Notes: generated from the sequence alone by a model not told the origin. DNA of 64,000 nucleotides from Terribacillus sp. FSL K6-0262 (GCF_037977385.1 NZ_CP150277.1:434001-498000); one strand, 5' to 3'. Positions 29,015-39,331 are shown, counted from the first letter of the stretch. Made by a program: numbers and translations.

Positions 29015-31222
29015 TTAATTTGATTGGTACTGCTTCTGGTCGATTGGATCAGAAGCATTCTGTTCACTAAGTTTCTCGGACAATTCATGACCTTCCAAAT
29101 CGACATTCGGTATGATTTTATCCAGCCATTTCGGCAGATACCATGCTGCATGCCCCATTAGTTTCATTACTGCCGGGATGATCGCCAACCTTACGATGAA
29201 GGCATCGAACAAGACACCGAATGTCAGGGCCAATCCCATTGATTTGATCATTGAATCCCCAGCGAAAATGAATCCCGCAAACACAAAGATCATGATCAAA
29301 CCTGCGGCTGTTACGACAGGCCCGCTGTACTTTAGACCAGCAAGAATTGATTTTACGGGATCCTTCGTTACTGTATATTCTTCGTGCATGCGGCTGACTA
29401 GGAATACTTGATAATCCATAGCCAAACCGAAGAGGATGCCAATGACCAGGATTGGCAGAAATGCCAGGATCGGTCCCTCTTGAGGAATACCGAAGAGTCC
29501 ATTTAAATTGCCGTCTTGCAAGATGAATACGGAGAATCCTAGTGTGGCCGTCATGGTGAGTAAGAAGCCGGCCACTGCAGTAAGCGGAACCAGCAAGGAA
29601 CGGAACACGATCAGCAGCAGGACAAAAGCAAATCCGACTATGATCGCACCGAAGACGGGAATTGCATCGTTCAATTTTTCTGCGATATCAATATTGATTG
29701 CTGTCAGACCTGTGACCTGGAACGTGATCTCTTCCCCGCCATCATTCAAAGAAAGGTCTCTTATTTCGTGGACAAGATCGGCAGTACCACTGTCATTCGG
29801 GCCTGTTTCCGGTACCACACTGATAATGGCATACCGCCCGTCCTCATTAGGCATTGCAGGCGTCGCTTGACTTACATTATCCAACTTGGCAATTTCTTCT
29901 GTTGCTTTTTGGTATTGTTCAGATTGATCTCCGGTGGTTTCGGACGCATCAACCAGTACAGCCAACGTTCCATTGAAGCCATCTCCAAAACCATCTGCTA
30001 ATAAGTCATATGCTTGCCGCGCTGGATCGTCTTCTGCTTTCATCCCATCATCCGGCAGCCCTAACCGCATATCTGCAGCTGGGATGCTGATTATTAACAG
30101 AATGACGACGCTGATGATAGCAATGATCAAAGGATGCTTCGTAATGAAACGCCCCCAGCCGTTGGATTCTGTTTGTTCTTTTGACTCTTCGGAGAACTTA
30201 CTCAAAAGACGATTCGCCTTATTGATTCTGCTGCCGATGAGAGCCAGGACAGCAGGGCCGGCAGTAATCGAAACAAGCACCGCGAAAAGCACACTCAATG
30301 CAGCCGTGATTCCCATTGCTGCCAAAAATGGGATACCAACCACCGTCAGCCCGCACAAGGCTACGATGACTGTCAGACCAGCGAATATCACAGCTCCCCC
30401 AGCTGTACCGTTAGCCCTCGCAATCGATTCATTGATTTCGACTCCATCTTTCACCTGCTGCCTGTGCTTCGAGAAGATGAACAGGGCATAATCTATTCCG
30501 ACAGCCAATCCAATCATGACGGAGAGTGACAAACTGAAAGATGTAATATCGAAAATACTAGAACCGATCAATGTCAAACCTATGCTGGTGATCAAACCTA
30601 GCAATGCGTTCAGAATCGGCAGACCCGCAACCAGGAAAGATGCAAAGGTAATGCTTAAAACAATGAAGGCCATGACGATACCGATCACTTCGGAGATGCC
30701 CCCGATTTCAAGCTCAAATGGCATGATGTCTCCCGAAAGTTCCACCTGCATCCCTTGGTCTTCAGCAATTTTCAAACTCTCTTTCGCATGTTCCAAAGAA
30801 GATGCAGGTACATCTTCCGCAGCCTCTTTATAAGTTATATCGGCATAAGCCACAGTTCCATCTGCGTTGATGGTTTGCGCTTCAAACGGGCTTGCCGCAG
30901 ATTCCACTTCCTTATCTTCCTTTATCTTGGTCAACACATCGCTAATCGCCTGCTGGGCGTTTTCCGATGTGAGATTCTCATCATCCTCGGCACCGAATAC
31001 TATGCGCAAAGAACCTTTATCAGGCCCGCTGGGGAACTCCTCCTGCAATAGATCATTGGCTTTTTCAGACGGTGTACCAGGTATGCTCATATCGTCCGAG
31101 AAAGACGGCTTCAAGACCAAGGCAACGGAGAAAATGATCGCGATCAGTGCAACCCACACTGCCAATACTGTCTTTTTATGCAATGCACTCCATTTACCGA
31201 GCTTATATAACAATGTTGACAT
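29015..31222 (-). CDS. ydfJ: MMPL/RND-family transporter (YdfJ-like)
   Basis: 735 aa with the two-fold repeat of the MMPL family: a helix, a large external loop (about 40-190), five to six helices, then the same again. The motif GIDYALFIFSKHRQ in the first half and GLAMDYQVFLVSRMHEE in the second are the paired family signatures. AGAAGGGAG precedes the ATG. Together with the upstream ydfH/ydfI-type pair this reproduces the Bacillus subtilis YdfHI-YdfJ unit in which the two-component system drives the transporter. Exports lipids or drugs. Confidence 0.85.
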   Translation of the reverse strand: MSTLLYKLGKWSALHKKTVLAVWVALIAIIFSVALVLKPSFSDDMSIPGTPSEKANDLLQEEFPSGPDKGSLRIVFGAEDDENLTSENAQQAISDVLTKIKEDKEVESAASPFEAQTINADGTVAYADITYKEAAEDVPASSLEHAKESLKIAEDQGMQVELSGDIMPFELEIGGISEVIGIVMAFIVLSITFASFLVAGLPILNALLGLITSIGLTLIGSSIFDITSFSLSLSVMIGLAVGIDYALFIFSKHRQQVKDGVEINESIARANGTAGGAVIFAGLTVIVALCGLTVVGIPFLAAMGITAALSVLFAVLVSITAGPAVLALIGSRINKANRLLSKFSEESKEQTESNGWGRFITKHPLIIAIISVVILLIISIPAADMRLGLPDDGMKAEDDPARQAYDLLADGFGDGFNGTLAVLVDASETTGDQSEQYQKATEEIAKLDNVSQATPAMPNEDGRYAIISVVPETGPNDSGTADLVHEIRDLSLNDGGEEITFQVTGLTAINIDIAEKLNDAIPVFGAIIVGFAFVLLLIVFRSLLVPLTAVAGFLLTMTATLGFSVFILQDGNLNGLFGIPQEGPILAFLPILVIGILFGLAMDYQVFLVSRMHEEYTVTKDPVKSILAGLKYSGPVVTAAGLIMIFVFAGFIFAGDSMIKSMGLALTFGVLFDAFIVRLAIIPAVMKLMGHAAWYLPKWLDKIIPNVDLEGHELSEKLSEQNASDPIDQKQYQSN

Positions 31223-31313
31223 AAAAATCTCCCTTCTGATATCTAACTTACCTCATCATTTTAGAAGAATGGAATTCAGAAGGGATGTACGTTTGGGCAA
31301 ATCATCAAAAATA

Positions 31314-31967
31314 TCATAAATTATTGTGATTCAGATGAATCAGTCCCGCTTCGATCGCTACTGCTACCGCTTCCGTTCTAGAATCCACACCAAGCTTATT
31401 GAATATCCCTGTAAGTCTGGATTTGATGGTCCTTTCCGAAACGCCCATATCAAATGCAATTTCCTTGCTGGTCATGCCCCTTGCGACAGCTTGGAGGATG
31501 ACGATCTCCATACGGGAAAGCTGCACTTTTTCTTTTAGGTTCCGTCTCTTTTCCTGATAATTTCGGATTCTTTTCATCATGTCATCCCCTATCAGCGTCT
31601 TCCCGCTCATCGCAGCATCCAAGGAATGAAACAAAGATTCCAGACTGGTATCTTTCAGCAGATAGCCTTTCGCTCCGTAATCGAATCCTTCTGCCAGCAA
31701 TTGGTCTTCATTATATGTCGTCAAAATAATGATAGGCAGATCGGGATGTGTGACGGATAAATTCCGGATCGCTTCCATCCCGCTCATCACAGGCATATAT
31801 AGATCCATTAAAACGATATCCGGCTCCAATTCATTTACCAGCTCGATCGCTTCCGAGCCATTCCCTGCTTCACCGATGGTTTTATAGTTTCGGTTTGTTT
31901 CTATCAGCAGCTTGAGTCCTTCCCTGACTACTACATGATCATCTGCTATCAGTACTTTATGCGTCAC
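31314..31967 (-). CDS. ydfI: NarL/LuxR-type response regulator (YdfI-like)
   Basis: 217 aa. REC domain with VLIADDHVVVREGLK and phospho-Asp in DIVLMDLYMPVMSG; C-terminal LuxR helix-turn-helix MTSKEIAFDMGVSERTIKSR. The start overlaps the kinase stop by four bases. Together with the kinase it most likely activates the downstream MMPL transporter. Confidence 0.9.
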   Translation of the reverse strand: MTHKVLIADDHVVVREGLKLLIETNRNYKTIGEAGNGSEAIELVNELEPDIVLMDLYMPVMSGMEAIRNLSVTHPDLPIIILTTYNEDQLLAEGFDYGAKGYLLKDTSLESLFHSLDAAMSGKTLIGDDMMKRIRNYQEKRRNLKEKVQLSRMEIVILQAVARGMTSKEIAFDMGVSERTIKSRLTGIFNKLGVDSRTEAVAVAIEAGLIHLNHNNL

Positions 31968-33163
31968 CGTACTTCCCCCTTCAACGGAATGCTGACTGTC
32001 ACTTTTGTTCCGTTCCCGATTCTGCTGTCTATCTTGATATCTCCTCCCAAAATCCTCATCCGCTCCTTCATCCCGATCAATCCATAATGACCTTGCTTAT
32101 GCAGACTTTCATCCACGTCAAAACCAACTCCATCATCAGTGATCACCAGAAGTACATCCTTTTCCTGCGTGGATGAAACAGCTATGGCGACTTTACTAGC
32201 TTTGGCATACCTCGCAATATTCAGCAGACACTCACTTACGATCCTGGAGCAATGTTCTGTTACTGTCGGGGATACGGAATGCACGATCGCAAAGTCAAAA
32301 TTGCAAGTTATGCCGGTAGCCGCCGCGAACTGCTGGATATGCTCACGTAAAATATATTCCAAATCCGTGCTTTCTTCATGAAGCCGCAAGTCGTCAATTA
32401 CAAGACGGGAATTCGCCATCACCGTTCCTGCCCCCTCTATCGCCACTTGCGTTATCTGTTGGGCACGTTCGTAATTTCCATTGGATAGGTGGGCATTTAT
32501 CGCCTCAAGCTGCATCTTGATACCGGCTAACCCCTGAGCTAGCGTATCATGCAAATCGCGTGCCATCCGCTGCCGCTCATGGTGCAGCGTCAAATTCTCG
32601 ACCTGATGATGGACCTCCTCCAGTTCCTGCAGGAATTGCTGGGTCCTTATCCTTCCATTGACCTGCTTGAAGAAGATGGCAGCGTAGGCAACGATGATGA
32701 TCGTGGAGGGAACAGCAACAACAAAGAAAATGAACAAGCTTTCTTTCGGAACAATGATAATGGATGCAATGATGGACAGACCTATCAATATAACAAAAAA
32801 AGCGCTCCGTTTTTGTCCGACCATTCCTATTACCTGCCCTAAAAGCAAAGGAAACAATGCAATGATCGTTGCATAGAGGTCGTACATAAAAAAGGCACTG
32901 CCATACACGATCATTCCCTGTACGACAAAGTACATCCAGGCTCTTTTCGGCAGGAATCGGTCGGAAAACCAGTATAATATGCTAAAAGTGAGTATCAATA
33001 AACTGAAAAGTCCATAATGCAGGAACGAACTGCCCGCCCCGATTTGCAGGAACATAGACGCAGTAAAAGCGATGAAAATCCAAATCAAGCCCGGGATCCT
33101 TGCTGCCACCATGTTATTGTATTCTTGTTTTATATTGTTTTGGTGATCTGCATAGTTGTCCAT
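31964..33163 (-). CDS. ydfH: sensor histidine kinase, NarX/DesK type (YdfH-like)
   Basis: 399 aa, ATG with AGGAGATATT upstream. Six predicted N-terminal membrane helices (about 25-175) with no large external domain, then HisKA_3 with RMARDLHDTLAQGLAGIKMQ (phospho-His) and HATPase_c with DDGVGFDV and GHYGLIGMKERM. The intramembrane-sensing layout suits envelope or lipid stress detection. First gene of the ydfH-ydfI-ydfJ unit. Confidence 0.9.
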   Translation of the reverse strand: MDNYADHQNNIKQEYNNMVAARIPGLIWIFIAFTASMFLQIGAGSSFLHYGLFSLLILTFSILYWFSDRFLPKRAWMYFVVQGMIVYGSAFFMYDLYATIIALFPLLLGQVIGMVGQKRSAFFVILIGLSIIASIIIVPKESLFIFFVVAVPSTIIIVAYAAIFFKQVNGRIRTQQFLQELEEVHHQVENLTLHHERQRMARDLHDTLAQGLAGIKMQLEAINAHLSNGNYERAQQITQVAIEGAGTVMANSRLVIDDLRLHEESTDLEYILREHIQQFAAATGITCNFDFAIVHSVSPTVTEHCSRIVSECLLNIARYAKASKVAIAVSSTQEKDVLLVITDDGVGFDVDESLHKQGHYGLIGMKERMRILGGDIKIDSRIGNGTKVTVSIPLKGEVR

Positions 33164-33270
33164 TTAATATCTCCTAAAATATACGTAAGATTATTATGCA
33201 CTATAATCAGATATTCTGTCTTTCCCCTTTGGGCATCTGAATCGTTTTTGTTACATACATAAAAAAGAGA

Positions 33271-33301
33271 AAAAACCGGCTGCTGCTTGCTGCAGCTGCC
33301 G
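33271..33301 (-). terminator. terminator after TM2 gene
   Basis: CGGC-TGCTGC / GCAGC-GCCG imperfect stem with an A-run on the plus strand (U-tract for minus). It starts six bases after the stop that the corrected TM2 frame would use, which supports that stop. Confidence 0.55.
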
Positions 33302-33306
33302 ATCCT

Positions 33307-33505
33307 TCATCTGTTATATTTCGCATCGAAATCTTCATCCGACTGAAATAAATCAGCCCTTCAACAAAACCTACGATAGCTGGAATGATGGTCCATGAAA
33401 ATACTAAATACAGAATCCCCATCCAGATTTTCCCTAAATAAAATTGTGAATTCCTAAATTACTCAATAAAATCCCTAGTACACCCGCAACGATCTTATTC
33501 TTCAT
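33307..33505 (-). pseudogene. TM2-domain membrane protein gene with two single-base frameshifts
   Basis: From ATG 33505 the first frame reads MKNKIVAGVLGILLSNLGIH and then stops at TAG. Adding one T in the T4 run near 33448 restores FYLGKIWMGILYLVFSWTII, and adding one T in the T3 run near 33345 restores QSDEDFDAKYNR and a TGA stop. The corrected product is 66 aa, exactly a complete TM2 protein (GIHxFYLGK motif, two helices, acidic tail). Both lesions are missing Ts in short runs, so either sequencing error or recent decay is possible. Function of TM2 proteins is poorly known. Confidence 0.75.
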
Positions 33506-33547
33506 GGCTGCTCCCTTAGACGAAATAACGCCGGGTCAATGGCATGA

Positions 33548-34570
33548 TCAATCAAAACCATTCACGAATGAATCCCCCATGCCGATCAAATTCCTTTTTG
33601 CTATTTCCCATAGCCCTTCCTGATAATCTTTATCCCAGTCGCTGATGCACAATTCGGGCAGATGATCTGCTGGAAAATATTCTTTTGTTTTTTCAGCGGC
33701 TTTATTCAAGAATGCTTCACTGACTTCTCCCTGATGAAAAATGATATGCGAGGGGTTCAACAATGCGCTGATGGTCTGGATCAATTTTGAGATTAACGCT
33801 GCAGATTTCTCATCTCTCTTTTCAAACCTGGTCCCGGGAAGGAATCTGTTATCCTCACACAAGGGAATGAAGGAGATTTCCCCGCTGAACATCGTATGTC
33901 CCCTCACCAGGTTCCCATTGATCAGAATGCCGGCACCAGGTCCATTTTTCCCCATGTATAGGTACACGAGGGATACTTCATTCGACAATCCCCTTCTCTT
34001 CTGATAACCAATGACTGCTGCATTCATATCATTTTCAATGGTTAAACCAACTGGCAAATTCAAAGCGGTACTTATATTTTGGTTTGCATAAAGCGGATAG
34101 TCCGGGATATAGCTTACCCTCTCACCGTTCACGGCCCCGGGTATACCCATCGCGATCGTTCTTATGGATGGGTTGTCTGCAAGTTTTGTCTGCAGGAATG
34201 CAGCTAAATCAGAAGGATCATGCTCCAATAAGCTCTCTGCAGTTGCTTCAAGGATTTTTTGGTTACGTGCATCAGTAATGACATACTTCGTTTCCTCTTT
34301 TTCAAGATAAATCAGCAATGCATGGGAAAAGTCCGGATTATAAGCATAGCTGCGCGCTCTCCTTCCTCCTGCCGATGGAGTAAGGCCCAAGGAGAGTACT
34401 TCTCCTCGGTTTACCATCTCCCCGATGAATTTGCCGGCAGTGGGAAAGCTTATCGAAAGAGCCTCGGCAATTTCTGCCTTGGACATCCTATGATGATCCA
34501 TCAGCAAACGTCTTATTCCCTTTGTTATTTTCATCTTCACCTTATCCTGCATCGTCATCCGGTCATCCAA
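33548..34570 (-). CDS. ROK-family transcriptional regulator
   Basis: 340 aa from a TTG at 34570 (AAAGGGAAG upstream); a GTG nine bases earlier is too close to that site. N-terminal winged helix MSKAEIAEALSISFPTAGKF, then the ROK sugar-kinase-like fold with IAMGIPGAVNGE and NDMNAAVIGY. The usual ROK zinc motif CxCGxxGC is absent, and the ATP loop is degenerate, as in regulators that bind sugar without phosphorylating it. Target genes are not evident in the neighbourhood. Confidence 0.8.
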   Translation of the reverse strand: MDDRMTMQDKVKMKITKGIRRLLMDHHRMSKAEIAEALSISFPTAGKFIGEMVNRGEVLSLGLTPSAGGRRARSYAYNPDFSHALLIYLEKEETKYVITDARNQKILEATAESLLEHDPSDLAAFLQTKLADNPSIRTIAMGIPGAVNGERVSYIPDYPLYANQNISTALNLPVGLTIENDMNAAVIGYQKRRGLSNEVSLVYLYMGKNGPGAGILINGNLVRGHTMFSGEISFIPLCEDNRFLPGTRFEKRDEKSAALISKLIQTISALLNPSHIIFHQGEVSEAFLNKAAEKTKEYFPADHLPELCISDWDKDYQEGLWEIAKRNLIGMGDSFVNGFD

Positions 34571-34626
34571 CTTGAACACTTCCCTTTATACTTAACGCGG
34601 GCGGGATTATCACCGACTGTCCCCCT

Positions 34627-35010
34627 CTATATGGTGATTTCGACAATATTTCCTTCCGGATCTTCTATGACACTCTCATAATAGCCATCTCCCGTTGTGC
34701 GCGGATTTCCCTTGATTGTATAACCGTCCGCCTTAAGTTTTTCAGTCAAACTGTCCACCGCTTCTTTACTGCCAAGAGAAAATGCAGTATGTGCCCACCC
34801 TAAATGATCGGGGGTCGATTGTCCATTTATCGTCTCCTTCCTCATCAACTCCAATCTCGAACCATCGGAAAAGGCAAGGAAATAAGAAGAAAAGCCCTTC
34901 TTTTCATTTACATATAAGCTGTTGCTTTTTGCGCCAAAATAATGCGTATAAAACTTTCTCATCTTTTCGATATCTTTCACCCAAATGGCAATATGTTCAA
35001 TTTTCAACAT
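34627..35010 (-). CDS. VOC-family (glyoxalase-like) protein
   Basis: 127 aa from the ATG at 35010 with AGGGG upstream. Two beta-alpha-beta-beta-beta modules: IEHIAIWVKDIEKMRKFYTH at the start and HTAFSLGSKEAVDSLTEKLK in the second half; metal ligands H(8), E(about 56), H(79) and E(about 124) match glyoxalase-type positions (inferred by pattern). Ends in GYYESVIEDPEGNIVEIT. Possible lyase, dioxygenase or resistance protein. Preceded by a perfect 24-base palindrome. Confidence 0.8.
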   Translation of the reverse strand: MLKIEHIAIWVKDIEKMRKFYTHYFGAKSNSLYVNEKKGFSSYFLAFSDGSRLELMRKETINGQSTPDHLGWAHTAFSLGSKEAVDSLTEKLKADGYTIKGNPRTTGDGYYESVIEDPEGNIVEITI

Positions 35011-35026
35011 CAAAACCCCTTCCGCT

Positions 35027-35050
35027 ACTTATTAAACTAGTTTAATAAGT
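35027..35050. promoter_or_regulatory. perfect 24-bp palindrome upstream of VOC gene
   Basis: Half-site ACTTATTAAACT followed by its exact reverse complement AGTTTAATAAGT, ending 17 bases before the VOC start codon. Looks like a TetR/MarR-type operator overlapping the promoter or leader. Confidence 0.6.
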
Positions 35051-35360
35051 GCATAAATTTTAGCTCACCAGCAGCTAAAAGCATCTTTGGAATGGTAAGC
35101 AAATTCTCTTCATTCGCAAAAACTGGCTACTGCTTGTGTACGCTCACACGCATTCGCAACCACAATCTGTAAAAATGGCAGATACATTAATTCCGTATCA
35201 TTCTCCCTTCTCCTGCAGTAATTACGTCTGAAGCATACATCCTGGAATCGATCTCATGTCAAATAAAATATTATTTACAATCATTTCCTTCAAACAACAC
35301 ATAATGTACACAGGAGCTATTTATAATGAGAAAAATGAAAAAAGTAAAAGGAGACGTAAG
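35051..35360. other. intergenic region
   Basis: About 310 bases with no gene that I can support. A weak ORF in the frame of the 54 aa gene extends upstream from 35256 but lacks a ribosome binding site. Confidence 0.4.
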
Positions 35361-35525
35361 ATGTTATTGCTTTTATTTGGTTTGCTTATTGTAGTCATTA
35401 TAACCATCACAACGCCTAAAGATCTTTTTCATTCTTCGGACGACATCTCTGCAGCAGTCACGCAGCAAGCTAAAATTGACGCTGAAAATTATATAAATTC
35501 GACTCGAAACCAGAACCGCTCTTGA
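35361..35525 (+). CDS. small single-pass membrane protein, 54 aa
   Basis: ATG at 35361 with AAAAGGAGACGTAAG before it. One hydrophobic helix (residues 1-20, MLLLLFGLLIVVIITIT) then a polar tail with many Gln/Asn/Ser. Likely N-in or a weak signal-anchor. Followed by a strong terminator. Confidence 0.6.
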   Translation: MLLLLFGLLIVVIITITTPKDLFHSSDDISAAVTQQAKIDAENYINSTRNQNRS

Positions 35526-35562
35526 TTTTCACTCACTGGCTGCGCTTTTCGTACACTGCATT

Positions 35563-35593
35563 AAAAAGAGCATGCCCAAAGCATGCTCTTTTT
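35563..35593. terminator. Rho-independent terminator
   Basis: Thirteen-base perfect stem AAAAAGAGCATGC / GCATGCTCTTTTT with a five-base loop; serves the 54 aa gene and may also end paiA. Confidence 0.85.
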
Positions 35594-35638
35594 GCCGACT
35601 AATCGAGATATTCCTTGCTGTGGATGAAGTGTACAACT

Positions 35639-36629
<991 letters not shown>

Positions 36630-36674
36630 ATGGACACCTCTATCGGATTGATATGTTTGCTATCATAGTAAATC

Positions 36675-36700
36675 AATTTTATTGCATTTGCAATAAAATT
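36675..36700. promoter_or_regulatory. operator: perfect 12-bp inverted repeat upstream of MarR-paiA
   Basis: AATTTTATTGCA, two-base spacer TT, TGCAATAAAATT. Perfect symmetry over 24 bases, consistent with a MarR dimer site; the T/A-rich sequence probably overlaps the promoter. Confidence 0.7.
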
Positions 36701-36785
36701 ATAGAGAAAACTCCTGCTTAAAATTTAAGAAACAAGGTTTAACTTCTTTTAAATCGGGGATATAAATAAAGTTGGGAGGATAGTG

Positions 36786-36905
36786 ATGAGGTGCGTTTAT
36801 CTGAAAAAAAAACTAATGTATAGGGAGCTAGTCCGATTAATGCATGATTTTGAAAGATGTCCGAATGATTACATCAAGAAGCACATTAACCAAGACATCG
36901 CTTAA
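36786..36905 (+). CDS. small basic protein, 39 aa
   Basis: ATG at 36786 with GGGAGGATAGTG before it. Starts MRCVYLKKKLMYRELVRLMH; helical and basic with two Cys. After the TAA the same frame continues for nine sense codons (IKKAIQYEN) to a second TAA, so the present stop might be a recent truncation of a 49-residue protein. Followed by a terminator. Family unknown. Confidence 0.55.
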   Translation: MRCVYLKKKLMYRELVRLMHDFERCPNDYIKKHINQDIA

Positions 36906-36933
36906 ATAAAAAAAGCAATTCAATATGAAAATT

Positions 36934-36971
36934 AACTCTCCGCTTATCGTAGATCAAGACGGGGAGTTTTT
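36934..36971 (+). terminator. terminator after small basic protein gene
   Basis: AACTCTCC / GGGGAGTT stem (one G-U pair) with a T-run of five. Confidence 0.6.
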
Positions 36972-37125
36972 GTTATGTAAAGGAAGTTTGCTGCTGCTCA
37001 GCTGAAGTGTTTCTCCTCTCGGCATAAGTCTTCCATTAAAAACTTAAGGGAATCAATCACCTTTATATTTCTTGATTACTAGGTTAATCTTAAGGTAATA
37101 AATCAACTAAATGGAGCGCTCAATC

Positions 37126-37659
37126 ATGGATGAAAAGGAACTGAATCTAATAAAAAATTTGTTCAATTATCAAAGGATGCGAATTTTAAGAGCCCTGCAA
37201 GGCAAAGAGAAAACAATTAAAGAGATAGCCAAGGATCTGGAGGAGAAACCATCCAGGCTTTACTATCATATCAATCAATTAGAGGAAATAAACTTGATAA
37301 AGGTAATAAGAGAGGAGAAAGTGAATAATCTGACTCAAAAAATATATACTGCAAACACCCCTGATTTCAACGATGAATTCAATTGGGTTGGAGAAACTGC
37401 TTCCCGAAATAAAGATTATATCTTTACTCAACTCCATTCCCATATCGAAGCAGCTCTATCAGCTATATATAATGATTTAGAGAATAATCCTTCCTCCCCC
37501 CATTCAGAGGCCAGCTTGATAAATGCCTCCTTGACTAGAGATGAATGGAAAGAAGTGAATAAAAAAATACGTGATTTAATCTCTGAAAGGGATAAGGAAA
37601 ACTCAAAGAAGGAACTTTTACATTCCAAATACATCATTCTTACGTACTTGGAAGGATAA
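37126..37659 (+). CDS. winged-helix (ArsR-like) transcriptional regulator
   Basis: 177 aa from the ATG at 37126 (GGAGCGC upstream). N-terminal HTH: NYQRMRILRALQGKEKTIKE then IAKDLEEKPSRLYYHINQLE, typical of ArsR/HTH_20 regulators. The C-terminal half is helical. It converges on an MFS transporter, a combination seen for drug-responsive repressors. Confidence 0.8.
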   Translation: MDEKELNLIKNLFNYQRMRILRALQGKEKTIKEIAKDLEEKPSRLYYHINQLEEINLIKVIREEKVNNLTQKIYTANTPDFNDEFNWVGETASRNKDYIFTQLHSHIEAALSAIYNDLENNPSSPHSEASLINASLTRDEWKEVNKKIRDLISERDKENSKKELLHSKYIILTYLEG

Positions 37660-37688
37660 AAAAATCACTCTTAGGAGTGACTTTTTAC
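37658..37688. terminator. shared terminator between HTH and MFS genes
   Basis: TCACTC / GAGTGA stem with flanking A- and T-runs between the two convergent genes. Confidence 0.65.
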
Positions 37689-38927
37689 TTGAGCGACTTT
37701 AAAATGATACGCTGCTGACAGATTCATTTTGGAAGGGAAATTCCTTAAAGGTTTACTGATGATCCAAAAGGCAGCTACGAACAGCAGCCCCACACCTCCG
37801 CTCACGAAAATGATAGTACTGTTTAAAACTGTCGCCATCCCTCCTCCAATAAGAGACCCCAATGGGGCTGCAATGCCTGTCATACTTGCAATCAAAGAGA
37901 AAACCCTTCCGAGGTGACTGCTGGGTACCATTTGCTGGATCACAGCAATGAATATCACATTGGTCATGCCGATGGTTATATAACTAGCAGAAAACATTAC
38001 CAAAGAAATCAAATTATTTTCGATGAATCCAGCCGAAATCCAGGAAAAACCGGATAAAGCAAATCCAACGATGGTAATGACGCCTATTGGAAACCTTTCA
38101 AGAAAGTTTGCTGCCATTGCCCCTAACAGCAACCCAGCTGACAGCCCGCCTAGATAAAAACCATATAAATGCGCACCGCCTCTATCCGAGGTAAACTCAG
38201 GTAAGACTGCAGTCAGAGAACCAATCATAAAATTCGCCACTGCTGATGCGAGTAAAAATTTCGGGATAATACTTTTTTGAACACTTCTGCATCCCTCGAA
38301 TAAGTCGTTCTTATAAGCAAGTATACTTTCCCGAAAAGAACCCTTCCCTCTTTTCATTTTGCTGCTGGATTTGTTTATCCTCAAAAAACTAAATAGCAAT
38401 GCTGCCATCATGAAAAAAATTGCATCTATCCAGAAGACAGCTATCATACCGACAATGGTTATAAAGATTCCTGAGATGCCAGTGAGAATTATATCCAAAG
38501 ATTGGTACGTGATATTCATAAGCGAATTGGCTCTGACTAGCTTTTCCTCTTTGACAATTTTGGGGACTAAAGCATATTGAGTAGGATAGGTTAATTGCTG
38601 GATTGCAGACATAATCGGCATGACTGTCAGGACAACCCAAACTGTGAGGAAATCAAAGTAATACAGGATAGGAATGAAACATAAAATGCCCCCTTGCAGC
38701 AGCTGATTTAGGATTAGTATCCAATAGTGGCTCAAGCGATCTACAATTGGTCCATATAGAAATTGCAGGGCTTGGGGTGCCATAGTAAGGAATCCGGCCA
38801 AGCCTGTATAAAAAGAACTACCAGACAATTGATAAACCAAAAGCATGGCCGCTATAGCGTAAATGCTGTCGCCGATATTTGTTATGACTCGCCCTGATAA
38901 TAATACATAAAATGATCTTCCCAACAT
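37671..38927 (-). CDS. MFS transporter (enterobactin-exporter/macrolide-efflux-like)
   Basis: 418 aa from the ATG at 38927 (GGAGGTGTTG upstream). Twelve helices; start GRSFYVLLSGRVITNIGDSI and LYGPIVDRLSHYW (the D-R loop between helices 2 and 3) fit the MFS_3/MFS_1 efflux group. Probably exports a drug or siderophore-like compound under control of the convergent winged-helix regulator. Confidence 0.85.
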   Translation of the reverse strand: MLGRSFYVLLSGRVITNIGDSIYAIAAMLLVYQLSGSSFYTGLAGFLTMAPQALQFLYGPIVDRLSHYWILILNQLLQGGILCFIPILYYFDFLTVWVVLTVMPIMSAIQQLTYPTQYALVPKIVKEEKLVRANSLMNITYQSLDIILTGISGIFITIVGMIAVFWIDAIFFMMAALLFSFLRINKSSSKMKRGKGSFRESILAYKNDLFEGCRSVQKSIIPKFLLASAVANFMIGSLTAVLPEFTSDRGGAHLYGFYLGGLSAGLLLGAMAANFLERFPIGVITIVGFALSGFSWISAGFIENNLISLVMFSASYITIGMTNVIFIAVIQQMVPSSHLGRVFSLIASMTGIAAPLGSLIGGGMATVLNSTIIFVSGGVGLLFVAAFWIISKPLRNFPSKMNLSAAYHFKVAQVKSHS

Positions 38928-39331
38928 CAACACCTCCATTAAAATTATTTTAACGATAAATTAATTTTCTCGCTACATGTTTTGGGTATAATAAAGAAGA
39001 AATCATTCGACAATTATCAACAAACTTATGGACGGACAAACCGGAATGATCGGGATAAAAGTCAGACGATAACTTCGTACCTGTGATGCCGTACTGTCAG
39101 CAAATCAATGGGATTAACCCTAAAACAAAGGGAGTTAAGCGAATATGCTAATCATGCAGAAAGCCTATAACCGCTATGGTTATAGGCTTCCATTTGTAAA
39201 AAAAGATTAAAAACCGTCGAGGGCAATAATCAAAACAGCGCATAGCTTCCTGCGTACAGAAGATAGCGTAATCCCAGATCGACTCTTTTGTAAATATTCA
39301 CCTTGGCTGGCCCGACATGGATAAGTGACTA
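38928..39331. other. intergenic region with a terminator-like hairpin
   Basis: About 400 bases without a convincing gene. At 39161-39189 lies AAGCCTATAACC-gctat-GGTTATAGGCTT, nearly identical to the hairpin next to the tRNA-derived repeat at 50001-50032. No other structure seen. Confidence 0.5.
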
